A stretch of 64,000 nucleotides of DNA from Saccharum officinarum. Lineage: Eukaryota; Streptophyta; Magnoliopsida; Poales; Poaceae. Positions 9,440 through 22,156 of the stretch are shown here, one piece after another. The notes under the pieces were generated by a model. That model searched no databases. It was not told where the DNA came from and saw only the letters and a program-made list of their open reading frames with translations. Position 1 is the first letter of the stretch. Every line of letters starts with the position of its first letter. Location of the stretch: contig CM036170.1 of the NCBI GenBank assembly GCA_020631735.1, forward strand, positions 66,045,737 to 66,109,736, read 5' to 3'. The position numbers were made by a program, and so were the translations under genes.

Positions 9440-12331
9440 TGAAAGGTCTTGATGGCTAGAGGGGGGTGAATAGCCTTTTAAAATTTTCTACAAAGACAAG
9501 CTAAACAAGTTTATCAATATAACAAATAGCGAGATGCGAGTTTTGCTTAGCCTACGGGGTGTTTGCAAGCCACCTAACCAATTCACAATTCTAGTATTTG
9601 CACTCAACCGCACAAGTCAAACCGAGAAGGTAACTACAACCACAACCAGCAAGCTACACAAAGGAGCTACTCTAGCAAAGCCAATTAGCTAGCAAAGATA
9701 ACTAAGAAAGTAATGCGGAGTTGAGTTAGGAGAGTTTTACCGAGGGGCGAAGTAATGAGCCAACCAATATGATCAACAATGAATACCAAGACAACCGAAC
9801 ACCGGGATCAATCAATCACAATATGAAAGTGATAACACGAAGATTTATCCCGAGGTTCACGTGCTTGCCGGCACGCTAGTCCCCGTTGTGTCCCTCTTCA
9901 CCACGTGGTTCGGTGGCTAATCGGTCTCACACTGAGCCTCTCAAAAGGCGCCACAAGAACCTACCAAATGGTAAAAGGTTACAAATGACACGAGCAATTC
10001 ACTAACGTTGCCTTTGGCGCTTCGCCGAGGTAGGCACAAACCCCTCACAATCACCGGAGGTGGCCAAGAACAATCACCAACTCTTGCCAACGCCTCCAAG
10101 CTGCTCTAAGCCATCTAGGTGGCGGCAACCACCAAGAGAAATAAGAATATCGTAGCAAATCAACCATCAAGTGCCAACTAGATGCAATCTCACAATACAA
10201 ATGCACTTGGATCACTCAATCTCACTTCGAATATGCAAGGAAGCAAGAGAGATGAGTGGGAGGAGAGTTGCTTAGCTTAAAGTGCTCACAAGTATGTTAA
10301 ATGTTCAAGAGTTAGAACCTTGAGCCGGCCAACGAGTATTTATAGACGTACCCCTTCAAATATAGCCGTTAGAAACTTGAAACAGCCGAAGTCGCGCTGA
10401 CCGGACGCGCTGGTGAAACTGACCGGACGCGCCGATCGCACAACGGCTATGCCACGAAGCACCGACCGGACGCGCTCCACGCAACGACCGGACGCGCTAT
10501 GATCGACCGGACGCGCTGGTCCCGTAACTGACCGGACGCGCTGGTCAAGCCTGAGTAGCGTACAATGAAACAGCGACCGGACGCGCTGCAGAACTGACCG
10601 GACGCTATAGTGCCAGCGTCCGGTTGGAGTCTAGTAAGCTCCCTGAACGACCGGACACGTCCGGTCGACAGTGACCGGATGCGTTGCGCGTCCGATCATC
10701 AAACTGAAACACGCGCAGACACTGAACACTGACCGGACGCGTCCGGTCAAACAGAGACCACGTCCGGTTCAGCGTCCGGTCACCTCTGTGACCTCCGTTC
10801 GTCTCCGTTTCATTTCTGACTTCTGGCGTAGTGGAAAATAGTCGTTTCAACTCCTCGAAAACGCCTGAATCCCGCCTCGCAAGCTCGGCGGGAGGGAGAG
10901 AGGACTCCAAACCCTCTCTACCACTCAAACTCCACCGCCTTCGCAAACGTGCTAACACCACCAAGTGATCTCGTCATGTGTGAGTGTGTTAGCATTTTCA
11001 TAATCATTTTTGAGACCACATGGTTCGGTGGCTAATCGGTCTCACACTGAGCCTCTCAAAAGCGCCACAAGAACCTACCAAATGGTATTCAAATGACATG
11101 AGTAATTCACCAACGTTGCCTTGGCGCTTCGCCGAGGTAGGCACAAACCCCTCACAATCACCAGAGGTGGCCAAGAACAATCACCAACTCCTGCCAACGC
11201 CTCCAAGCTGCTCTAAGCCATCTATGGCGGCATAGCAAATCAACCACCAAGTGCCAACTAGATGCAATCTCACAATACAAATGCACTTGGATCACTCAAT
11301 CTCACTTCGAATATGCAAGGAAGCAAGAGAGATGAGTGGGAGGAGAGTTGCTTAGCTTAAAGTGCTCACAAGTATGTCAAATGTTCAAGAGTTAGAGCCT
11401 TGAGCCGGCCAACGAGTATTTATAGACGTACCCCTTCAAATATAGCCGTTAGAAACTTGAAACAGCCGAAGTCGCGCTGACCGGACGCGCTGGTCAAACT
11501 GACGGACGCGCCGATCGCACAACGGCTATGCCACGAAGTCCACGCAACGACCGGACGCGCTATGATCGACCGGACGCGCTGGTCCCGTAACTGACCGGAC
11601 GCGCTGGTCAAGCCTGATAGCGTACAATGAAACAGCGACCGGACGCGCTGCAGAACTGACCGGACGCTATAGTGCCAGCGTCCGGTTGGAGTCTAGTAAG
11701 CTCCCTGAATGACCGGACGCGTCCGGTCGACAGTGACCGGAGCGTTGCGCGTCCGATCATCAAACTGAAACACGCGCAGACCTGAACACTTCCGGTCAAG
11801 TTCGTCTCCGTTTCATTTCTGACTTCCGGCGTAGTGGAAAATAGTTGTTTCAACTCCTCGAAAACGCCTGAATCCTCCAAACCCTCTCTACCACTCAAAC
11901 TCCACCGCCTTCGCAAACGTGCTAACACCACCAAGTGATCTCGTCATGTGTGAGTGTGTTAGCATTTTCATAATCATTTTTGAGGCGTTATTAGTTCTAT
12001 CCAAATGCATATGATCATGAAAAGCACATCTAGAGGCACTTAGGAGTTCAATAGCCGCGTCATTCCCCTATTTATAGTACGACTATCTAACCTATAATGT
12101 AACCACACCCACTAGGTGTCTTGGTTACTAAAACACAACCCTTAAGCATATACCTTTGCCTTGATCACGTAGGGTTGCGTCCAAATCCAAGTGTGGCCAT
12201 CATGATCACCATGTCCATCTTGCCACCAACCTTGGAATGTACTAATCCTCATATACTTCATACAACTTAGGCATAGGATTAGTACTTAGGCATTATCACT
12301 AATTACCAACACCAAACATAGAGCTTTCAAA
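9440..12331 (-). mobile_element. Element rich in CCGGACGCG motifs, nested
   Basis: The boundary wording is GAAAGGTCTTGATGGCTAGA at the left and CATAGAGCTTTC at the right, with weakly matching flanks. The body contains many copies of GACCGGACGCG and related forms (10,395-10,760 and again 11,470-11,760). It also has a tandem duplication of about 1.1 kb. No reverse transcriptase, integrase or transposase was recognised, so it is non-autonomous. A related element lies inverted at about 14,970-18,193 and shares the ATGGCTAGA...GTGAATAG end. Family is left open. The orientation given is that in which the leader-like sequence reads. Confidence 0.5.
9899..11983. repeat. Direct tandem duplication of about 1 kb inside the CCGGACGCG element
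   Basis: The unit starting CACGTGGTTCGGTGGCTAAT at about 9,904 begins again at about 11,018 as CACATGGTTCGGTGGC. The two copies end at the same phrase, CATAATCATTTTTGAG, near 11,010 and 11,983. The second copy is shorter by several internal deletions, mostly within the CCGGACGCG-rich part. Confidence 0.8.
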
Positions 12332-12668
12332 CAGTGGATGAGCTTGTCCGCCACTTTTTTTTGGTGGCTAGCTTATCCAGGATCTTATAAAAATATTCCA
12401 TGTTCTGGATATCCATGTTCAGTTTATTTGTCTAACCAAACAACCCTCATCCATGGATATCCATGAACCAAACACATCCTAAGCTTTGTGCAGCTATGCA
12501 TGGTCATGTATCTGTATTTCTATTTGTCCTTGTATTTTCTCATGCTCTGCTTTTCGATCTGTCTCCTTACTACTTCGGTTTTCTAACTCTGATGTAAGAC
12601 CTTAGAGCATCTCTAATAGAGCAGAGCTCCTACTAAATGAAAAGACAGAATTTGCCACGAGTGTGGCT

Positions 12669-12981
12669 TCGGGGGCCATTTGGTTTCTGGCCACTACCAG
12701 CCATGCAGGTTATGACACCGTCACAGAAGTCTGGCGGAGAAAAAAAAGCCACCACAACTGTCATGAAAATCAGCGCACAAATGAACCGGAAAGGGTGTGT
12801 GGCTGCCACAGCTTACATGCAATCCAAACGCCATCCAAGATATCGTGGAAGCCACGAGTTTGGTGTGGCGTGTACTGGCGGGGAACCAAACACCACTCGA
12901 TTTTGGTCGCTACACTTTCTATGGTAGTTACGGTTATCGAAGGTTAATCGTGGCAAACTACGGTACCAACCAAACATGCCC
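12669..12981. mobile_element. MITE-like element with TTTGGTT ends
   Basis: The termini GGGGCCATTTGGTTT and AACCAAACATGCCCC form an imperfect inverted repeat about 310 bp apart. No clear target duplication was found. Overlapping open frames within it read as GC-rich noise. Confidence 0.5.
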
Positions 12982-14375
12982 CTAGTACTATAGTGGCAAC
13001 ATTATTTTAAGTTCAAAAGACATTGACAATTTTCCACATTTCCAGTTCAACCTAGTATGGATGTGCAACCTAATTTTCAAGTTCATAAAATATTGAGGTA
13101 TTTTTACAACAAATTTACCACCACTCCAAATGCAAACAAAAGAGAAGAGCTCAAAGATAAAGTGACAAGACTGAAATAGAGGCAATAACGCTCTGTTAAG
13201 ATAGCCGGAGACTAGCGATCAGAGAGCCTCCTTGATTTGAAGTGTGTTTGGTTCGTTACCTCCACTCGCCACAGCTCGTCACAGCCCAGCGCGCTTAGCC
13301 TGAGCTAGTGTTTGCTTTGTGACCCAAGTTACGACGTGTAGAACTTTTTGCTTAGGCGATGCTAGTTCATTTTGGTCCCGCGGCTCACCAAAAGTTTGGC
13401 GCAATTTTTGCTCGCCATACTTGTGGCACAGCCACAACTCCCGCTAAGGCAAGTACCCAAAGCGCCCGAGCAACACGCATGTCGCCGTGTGTACACACTC
13501 AATGCTGGTGCCGCCAGTTCGGCTTGATCCGATGGACGCTTTTCCGGAGGAAGGGGCCGAGGAGGTCTCGTCGACTGGTGTCCAATGGAGAACAGCGTGC
13601 TCGGGGATTCTCACAGTGTCACGCGAGGGTTAGGGAAGACAGGAGTGCGCAGAAATAGGGGTTGTGGTCTTGCTGGCACGAGCGATGATCTTGGCAACGG
13701 CACAACGGGTACAAGATATGTAGGGAGGCGACAAAAATGAAACCATCACCCCAACCCGACATTGGTGGTTTCTTCGTCCCTTGATACACCTGCACGCTAA
13801 GGCTTCTTTTCTTCGATGATTTCTCTATTTTCCTTATTTTAAAATATAAATCACTTGTCACATTAGTAAAGGGTTACATAGTAGAATAGTTAATACACAT
13901 AGAAACTATACTAATTTTAGGATTGTGACTTTGTGAGTGCCTTAGCTATGTTTTTGGCCATAAGACAGTACACCAAATTGCTTTGCCCTCACAACATAGG
14001 GGGATCTTTGTTTCTAAGAGTATCTCCAAGAGTATCTAAAAAATAATTTCGAAAATGACTGAGTTTTTCAAGTTGCCAAAAAGTATTGGGAGCATTAAAA
14101 AAGGATTTTCTAATAGTTTCCAAAAAATCACTCCCAAGAGAGTCTCCATATACTTCCTAAATGTTAGGAGTAGAGATTTTGGTGAAAAACTACTCTCCAA
14201 CAACTTTTCTAAATGGTCATCCAAATATAGTCATCTTATATTCCGGATTTTTCGCTAGACAAAAATAAAAGACAAAAAAGACTCTCTAGAGTGTGCATGA
14301 GATATAGAAAAATTGTTAGAAAGTCTAAAGATATTGTTGGTATTTTGTAAACTGGACTAGTAAATTTATACGAAT
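12982..14375. other. Intergenic, transposon debris likely
   Basis: No gene recognised. Around 14,010-14,260 the repeated TCTCCAAGAG wording resembles degraded grass MITEs. Around 13,240-13,330 a GTGTTTGGTT phrase marks another possible MITE end. Boundaries are not defensible. Confidence 0.35.
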
Positions 14376-17300
14376 GTCACGCTGCTCTAGGAAGACGACA
14401 GTAGCATCCAAAAGATACGAGGATTTATACTGGTTGTGGCCAGAACCCTACTTCCAGTGTCAGAGATGATTGAGTGCGCATTCCTCACTTGAATGCTCTG
14501 AAGTTCTTACAATGAGGGTGCAAGAATGGTGGAAGAGGTAGGAGAGCTAGAGCTAGAGCTAGGAGAAGGGCTGTCCGAAGGAAAGCTTTAAGAGCCCGGT
14601 GAGAATGAGAATGAGAATGCTAGGATGAGATTGAGGATGCCCCGAAAGGAGGCCTTGGCTGCCCTTATATAAAGTCCGAGGCCAGCTTACAAAGAAGGAG
14701 TTTCTCCTGACCGAGGGGTCGTGAACCTAAGGGAGGGGGCTTAGCTAACTTGGCTTGCAAGTTACGCCATCTTGTGGTGCACGTCTGGACGTGGTCGTCG
14801 TCATGGTCTTGTGCCCACGTCACGGGATGGTGTGGCGTGGTGCTACTATGCCAGGCGTGGTGGCACTATAGGCATGGTGGTAGTTCGCCATCCATCCTAC
14901 GTGATGTGGCCTCGCCGTGGTCTTTGTCATCGCCTCCTGGTCATCTGGGAGTGTCGTACAAGAGTAGGTGAAAAGTCCTTGTTTTGTTTTTGTAATTGAT
15001 TGACAACATTAGGTAGGTAATATGTGTTTGAGTGAGATACACAGGTGATTAGTCCACAAGTACATTATGTGTGAGCAATCTAAGCCATGGAGGTGAAATG
15101 GATTGGATATGTTGTAAGGCTCACATATGTGATGAAGGAGCTCATTGCATATGAGATATGACATGGAGTCATGGACTAAGGTGGAGAAGATCAAGACAAG
15201 ACTTGACTTGATAGATCGGTTGTAAGCGTGAAGAGCAAGTTGAGTGATGACTTGGCGCCGATGGACCGAAGCAACTGTGAAAAGCAAGTGAGGTCGAGAT
15301 TGATGAACCAACAAGGTCACGTGATGATATGAAGTGAATCATATCATTTGTTATATGGTTGGTGCATGTGTTGCATCAACATTGGAGCAGATGGAATGGA
15401 ATACGCAAGACAGAGGTATAACCTATAGGGCATTTCATTTCACGGGTCATAGGTGTGTAGAGAAGTTTATGACCAAGTTTAGGATAAATGGTCGTACTAT
15501 TAAAAGGGGTAAACTTGTTTGCATATCGGTCATCTAGTGTCACTCGAGTGATCTAACTTTGCATAGTTGTTAGGATCGAGTGGCGTGGTGAATTGAGTGA
15601 CTAATCCTTTGAAAAATGATTGTTAAAATGTTAACACACTTGCACATGATGGTGAACATTTGGTGGTGTTAGCACATTTGCAAAGGTGGTGAAAATGGAG
15701 AAGATATAGCACATAAAATGACGATTTTAGTGGTGCAAACTCTCAACAAACAATTCCAATTTTCTCAACAAGAAATTCTTGTTGAGGAATAGTGAGGGAA
15801 CAAGCTCGCATGCGTGTTAGTGAGAGAGATGAGTTCAACCGGTAATTCTCCTTTCTTAGCAAGAATTTCTTATTGATGAATGGTGTGTGTGAGAGAGAGA
15901 CTGGAAGCACTGTCCACCGAATACGGTCGTTGACGAACAGAGTTGGAGCAGCCGTGAGAGGCGACCGGACCCTGGCAGTGGAGAAGGACCGAACGCTGGG
16001 CGGGCACTGTTCCTGCGTCTGATCACATTGTTATGGCACGCGGGAGTTTGAGCAGAAGGGACCGAACTTTGGGGCGTGTCCGGTCATATATGACCTGACG
16101 TGTTCAATCACTAAAACTCAGCTCTAGGAGCACTCTAGACATGATCGGACGCTGGCTCATGAGAGTCCGGTCAGTTGCTGACTGTGCGCGCGCGTTGGGA
16201 GTCATTGGACGACAACGGCTAAATTCAAATGGCTAGTACACGTGACGGCATTGCAGCGACCGGACGCTGTAACCTGACGCGTCCGGTCGATTATAACAAC
16301 GAGCCCGGTCAGTTCATTTGTTACCCAGTAAAGGGGTAATGGCTCTATTTGTTTGTAGAGTTATAAATAGAAGCTTTAGCCGGTTTTGGGTTGGCTGCTG
16401 AGCACCCTTGAGCGTTGGTGATGAGTACATGCCCGATCTTCCGAGAGGTAACCGGTAAGTTCGATTTGTGGAGATCTCGATATTGGCGATCTGGCTTCAA
16501 ATCAGACACAATTCGAACCCTGCAACCGTTACACCACTGCTCCGTTGGTTATCAACCAAGCACAACTTGATTGACCTCGCCAAGAAGGCTTTTCCTGCAA
16601 GCGAATCGAAGAGCACAAGCAAGAAGATAAAAACACGTAATCTGAAATTGCAAATATGAATGATGCGAATATCAATAGAGGATTCAAGAACTTGGTTCCA
16701 AAGGACTAATCGACACAGTGGAGGAGATCAAGAACAGGGGCCCTGGATCACTGTAAAAGGATTTATCACCACAGTTACAATGAACGATTCAGTTTCTCGA
16801 TGGAAAACTAAACTCTAAATAAAATCCAATTGTCTAATAGCGGTGGTGGCTGTGTTTATAGTCTAAGATTCGACCTAGGGTTGGGAACGGCCAGGGGTTG
16901 GGTGCCCACAACTTGGGCTTAAGGCCCGACATGATACATGGCCAAGTTGGCCCAAATAGGTGACGCAACACTTTGCCGTGGTCACACAGAATGATCCACG
17001 GATCTTTTGGAGCTGGGACCAGATCCAAAACGACGGCGTCATCGTCCCCTTTCCAACGCATCTAAGAACGCCCTGTTTTGATGTCGTATGATAGAGTTAT
17101 GACCAAAACAGTGACGACGTGTCTGCTGAATCCGAGGGTGACGTGGCAGCTGAGTTGGGGACGAATTGCAACTTGGGGAAGACCATAACGTCGATGTGTC
17201 CATCGTGGCGATGTCCTCATCAGTTGGTGGCTTGTGTAAGTGTGCGTGGGAGCCCTCCATCTCACATTGTATCGTTAGGTTGCATCGAGTGGCACTAGGT

Positions 17301-18760
17301 GATCGTGTTGCAAGCCGGTAGTGCTGATTACTCTTGAATGTTGCCACCTTCTAGACGGCTTGGTGGTGGTCTCCGTCGAAGCACGCAAAGAAGATTGTGT
17401 GGTGCTCCGGAGAAGTGATTGTGAGGGGGATTGTGCTCACCCCACAGGAGCCACAAAGAGCAACTCTAGTAGGGTGTGTTATTGAGCTACTCTCACTTGT
17501 GGGTAGGTTTTTGCGGTGCCGGACGTGCGGACTTGGCAGGTGATGTCAATTAGCCGCCGAACCACCAAGTGAGTAGTCGATACAATGGGGACTAGTATGT
17601 TGACAAGCACGTGAACCTTGGAATAAAAATCGTCATGTCATCCTTGTCTTCCCGTTGGTTTGCATCCTATTTACACAAAGCTTGTAATTACTTTAATATA
17701 TATTGTGCTTGTGTAGTTGCTCTTGTAATTAGTTAGCTTGTGTAGTTTACTAGTTACCTTTTTGCTTGCGTAGCATAGAAGTAGCTTCCTTCCGTGGCTA
17801 ATTTGGTTTTAGTAACCTTGTTAGTCATATTGGTTGGTTTGTGTAGCTAAGTGTTTTAGCTCTCTGATTTGGTTGTGTAGCCTTGTTATTGAGCATTGTT
17901 AGTGAGCTTAGAAGTTTTGTGCTTTTGCATCGCTAGTCGTGTAGGAGTTCCACCGGTTACTTGAGTACCAGTGCATAGGCTATTCACCTTACTCTAGCCA
18001 TTAGAGACCTTTCACCAGCCTGACACCTTTGTTGCCTAATTAGGATCTTTATAAGATGCTAGTGAACTTAGATAGAGGGGTGTAGTCTTGGCTAGACCGA
18101 TAGTTTTAATTCCGTATTTATCTCGGTTAGCCGATGCGATTAATTTTAGAAATAACTATTCACCCTCTCTCTAGTCCGCCATCTCGACCCTTCAGTAGGT
18201 AGCAGCCCCCGGGTCGTTGGTCGTCTTACTGCTTGTGGAGTTGGTGGCCACGATCCCGAGTACCGAGGTTGTGGCCCGCGTTGGTTAGGATGGCCTCTAG
18301 GTCAAAGCCATCGTCGTGGATCCCATCCCGTAGCGGGTGTGGTCGTACAAACGTCTTGTCGGGCCATAGTTGGACGATGGTTCTCCGTACCTGCCGTCAC
18401 CGCTTGACGGTGTTGTCTTTTCTCTGCTGCGTGGTGCAAAGACGACGTCTGACCGGACCGAGGTGACCGCTGTCCCTTCGATCCTTGCGGGGTCAGTACA
18501 GCGTGCTTGCTCCTGTCGGAGCAGGTGCACTTGGCTAGACTCGGTCTCTCCCGTCTCTTCCCAGGGGTCAGGACGGTGAGAGGTTGCTAGTTGCCGCGTA
18601 GCGTGCGGTTAAGGCAAAAAGGAAGGGGTCATAGCCGATCTCGGGTTCAATAATTGGCCCGATCCACTTAACTTAGCTCGGCCTCGGTCGTTCGGGCTTA
18701 AACTTGGCTTTAGTATCATGGGCCGTCCAGCCTACCCTTGAGACACTCGGGGATCGTAAC
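14376..18760 (-). mobile_element. Gypsy-like LTR remnant in two pieces (14,376-14,969 and 18,201-18,760)
   Basis: The left piece carries GAGGATTTATACTGG, typical of grass gypsy LTRs. The right piece carries AGCAGCCCCCGGGTCG and, read on the minus strand, a start like TTACGATCCCCGAGTG. Removing the 3.2-kb insertion between them and one copy of AGTAGGT gives a continuous LTR-like stretch of about 1.15 kb. No clean 5-bp duplication was found, so it may be truncated. Confidence 0.45.
14970..18193. mobile_element. Second CCGGACGCG-type element, inverted relative to the first
   Basis: It is flanked by the 7-bp direct repeat AGTAGGT (14963-14969 and 18194-18200). It contains scattered CCGGACGC and TCCGGTC motifs (15,960-16,300), a GTGTTAGCACATTTGC phrase, and the CTAGCCATTAGAGACC end wording seen reversed in the element at 9,440. 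No transposase or retroelement protein recognised. The flanking repeat could be a target duplication, but 7 bp is not typical of a known plant superfamily, so the edges are tentative. Confidence 0.5.
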
Positions 18761-19613
18761 TTTGATAGATATAAAAAACGATTTTTATGCAAATGACTCT
18801 TCAAACGATGATCTACAAAGTGAGATTTAGAAAAAAATGGTCTGACATGGAAATTTCTTTGCGACGGCAGGTATCTTTCGCTGGAGATCGCGCGGGAGGG
18901 TGAATCACCGTCCCCGACACCTAATGCCAAGACGTGGCCGCTCGCAGCACGCACCACGCACCTGCCGGCCATTAGCTTCCCACCCCTCCGGTTCCGAAGA
19001 CCGAAGGTACTGTAGGAATACGTGACACACGGTACTGGTACCGGTACGGCTCTACAGAACATAGCCTAGGAACAGGTTCAGTATCCCATCGGCCATGGCC
19101 TCGCCCGCCAAACTACAAATTCCGCGTGGGAGATGGCGTGACCATACGACCGATTCCAGCACGGGCCAGACAAAATTTTCGGCCCAGCGAAAGTTGTTTC
19201 TAGTCCTGTCGTCCTTGTTAAGTTAACTCCGGTCCATTAAGCCAATCTCGGGTACGTGAGGTTGTCAAGAGGAGAAAACAAACTCCAGTCCAAGATCATC
19301 GTCCAATACAGGCTCGGCCCACGGCGGCACTGCCAGTTTGTTCTATATTATGTACGTTCAGGTTGTATTGTATCATTCCTTTTTTGCAACTCTAAAGAAA
19401 GAGCCGTACCCTTGTAAATTGCAATACGAACAGGAGAACATGCAACCATCGTTACTTAATCTGTATTTTTTCAATAAAAAACAAACTACATATACATAAA
19501 GTCATATAGGCTTACTAATATATACTAGTATAATACCCGTGCTAACGCTACGGTGATATTTGGTAATGCAAATCAAACAACAAAAAGTGAATTACCTGCA
19601 CAAGGAATACTTA
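18761..19613. other. Intergenic, nothing recognised
   Basis: No gene or complete element. An open frame at 18,673-19,062 minus has no recognisable domain. Confidence 0.3.
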
Positions 19614-19929
19614 GGGTCTGGTTCGTGGCCATGGGTCTCCACGCAGTTGCCAGCAGCGCCAAATTTTGGCTTCGGCGCCATAGGCGAGGCGTGATTTTGT
19701 AATATAAGTAGTAGTGGTAGCCACGATTTTGACAGGAACCAATCAGCAGCCGGGTCTCCACGCAGTTGCCGGCGGTGCCAAATTTTGGCTTCGGGGCCAT
19801 AGGTGAGGCGTGATTTTGTAATATGAGTAGTAGTGGTAGCCACAATTTTACAGGAACCAATCAGCAGCCGGAGAACCAGTGGCCCCTGCAGTCCAGCGTG
19901 GCTTGCGTTGACAGGGAACCAAACACCCC
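19614..19929. mobile_element. Tourist-like MITE with an internal tandem duplication
   Basis: The ends GGGTCTGGTTCGTGG and GGGAACCAAACACCCC are flanked by TTA (19611-19613 and 19930-19932), the canonical Tourist target. An internal unit of about 120 bp (GGGTCTCCACGCAGTTGCC...) occurs twice in direct order, at about 19,633 and 19,751. Confidence 0.8.
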
Positions 19930-19932
19930 TTA

Positions 19933-21057
19933 GTTTCAAAAGATCTAGATCCAATATTACTACGGGAACACCCACCTCTTTGCCAAATAGAGCTTTATTA
20001 TCTTGGATTCAACAATATCTTACAAAAGATGACTCTTGTCACAAAACTGAGTCTTTGACATGACATATTTGCAAAATATGAACGTTCATACACAACTTTA
20101 TTTCGCTCCACTCCAAACTTCTCAATTTTTGAGCTTTGCAGCTACCAACCTTCCTTCTGAGCTCATGGACGATCGATGTCACTAAGGAGCGATCAGGTTA
20201 TACTTGCACGTGTCAACAAAAGAAAAAAAAACTCAGGAGCTATTTGACTCGAGCTGTCGAGCATGCCGCAACTTCTATTTCTGCTTCTACCGAATCCCCT
20301 CCAAGCATGGTACAACTTCTTCTTCCTCAACATCCCTGCAATGTCTACACAGATCACGCCACCCAGTTAATTTTGGTTGCCCATCTCTTATCTAAAAACT
20401 ATAGGACACTACTACACTCAATACCAGCCATATAAGCATAAAGAAATTAGAGATTACTTCAGGCAGTTCGGTTGGACCCTTTTCCACAAGCATTAGCAAC
20501 CAGTCTAGTCCAGAATGCTAGAGATCATTTTTTGAAGGTAGAATCCACCACTTTCTCATAGCCTAATCCTCTAGAAACAGATATAATCTTCCATATGCCA
20601 ATCCAATAGTAGCCTCACACGTGACATTTCATATGCCAATCCAGTAGTAGGCACCAAAAATCAAAGCATAAAAAGTACCAAAATATAAACTCATAGCTGA
20701 ATCACAAGAACAAACTTAATGAGTGACTTCCATTTAGAAGAATAATCAAATCCTGCCTATTACTAGCTCTGCATCTCCACCGCGTTATGCTTTGATTGCC
20801 TCCAGACTGTCACCGCCTTAACCGAGCTCTAGCCACCTGCGTAAGAAGTCAGGGACCCACCTGCGCAAGAAGACAGGACTCAGAAACCAACCTGTGCTAG
20901 ATATAAGTTATAGTTCATAAATGAGGAGAAATTGCATATTGTTAGGACAAATTCTGTACTAATTTTTTCACCGCATAAGTGCACATATTAATTATTAAAA
21001 TGGAGTGTCTAATTGTCCAAGCAGATAGTGACAAAATTTTAGGCGACTCGAATCATG
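19933..21057. other. Intergenic, nothing recognised
   Basis: AT-rich sequence with short open frames only. No gene, RNA or transposon end seen. Whether the left arm of the inverted duplication continues through this stretch cannot be judged, because its partner would lie beyond position 64,000. Confidence 0.3.
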
Positions 21058-22156
21058 TGAAATGTTTTGAAGCAGCAGAAACAATTTTCTTTGGCGAGAA
21101 ACAACAATTGCACAGGGTACTTCGACCTCTCCCCTCCACGAAATCAGTTCCTAGAACTTGTCTATGAGCTCATGAATGCCCACAGCCTGTATGCATCCAT
21201 GAAGCTGCTCTGCTCCCCTGAAATCTAGTGAAGTCAGGCAGGCGCTACTTGATCTCCAACCATGAGGCGACTGCAGAAAACACAAGCAGAAAATATATAT
21301 TGGACTGATAAATATATACATGAGCAAGCCTGTGGAGCTACTAAAATAACACTACTAAATTAAAATAACACTACTAAATTACAGAATATATTACACAATA
21401 ATCTGAGATGTCATTGGCTCCTTTCATCACCATCTTCCAATTCTGGAGGAATATAGAGAAAAATCTGCTTCATGAAATTTTTTCCCACCCTATATTCTTG
21501 AAAATGCAAAGATGAGCTGATCGTGGTGCATTCATAACCATTCTTCACTCATAGCCAGTCATCATCTATCTGCACTAATGATGTTTTGACCTGAATGTTT
21601 GCCCACGTCTTTGACTACACTGGCATGATAAATGTGAAATTTCAGTAAGCACAGCTACAACATTTGTTCCCCTCAATTTTTGTTTCTGAGTTGAGCGGGA
21701 GAGACTATATATGGACCTAATAGTAAGAAACCGTATAAATCCAAGATAGTGTGACACAAGTTGCAAAAGGACCCTAGATAAATAGCACAAACCTCGATTT
21801 TCATTTGAATGGCCTAGGAATATTACATCTTGTGCCATGTAGATTGTTTTTTTGTAATTTAGTTTTTTTAATAAAAACATGCTGTATGCTTCTTGCACGA
21901 GAATAGTAGGTATCATCACTTTGTGGCTATGACAACTTTTGACAAACCTACAAAACATCTCAAATCGGCAATGGTTAGAATGATCTGCTCGAGCATTGGG
22001 TGACAGTTTATAAAGCAGAAATTTTGCTGTAGACCTACATAGGATACAAAAGGCAAGGCTAGTTGTAGACTTACAGTCATGGTAACATTTCCAACACAGG
22101 AAATAGCATCGACAAGACAATACTCATGAGCAACGAAACAACTTCCATCAGCAATA
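21058..22156. other. Unrecognised sequence conserved in both arms
   Basis: A minus-strand frame of 181 codons (21,575-22,120) stays open in the other arm (62,881-63,483). It begins MSCRCYFLC here and has no recognisable domain. Near 21,130-21,290 minus, a phrase following TTTTCTGCAG could be a terminal exon ending VGIHELMDKF. This may be a transcribed non-coding region or an unrecognised gene end. Confidence 0.3.

Larger units (their letters stand above)
9033..12479. mobile_element. PIF/Harbinger-like MITE split by a large nested element
   Basis: The ends GGGTGCGTTTGGTT and AACCAAACACATCC form an imperfect inverted repeat flanked by TAA (9030-9032 and 12480-12482). Its own sequence is only about 9,033-9,438 and 12,332-12,479. 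The copies of CCATGGATATGGATA near each end also pair. The intervening 2.9 kb is a separate insertion. Confidence 0.65.

Noticed and set aside
10390..10760. Regularly repeated GACCGGACGCG units resembling a CRISPR-like or satellite array
   Set aside because: Spacing is irregular, units are short and inverted as well as direct, and the context is a plant transposon.
16468..16580. A GGTTCGAATT-like phrase (minus strand) near 16,515 suggesting a tRNA
   Set aside because: I could not fold an acceptor stem or an anticodon arm around it.
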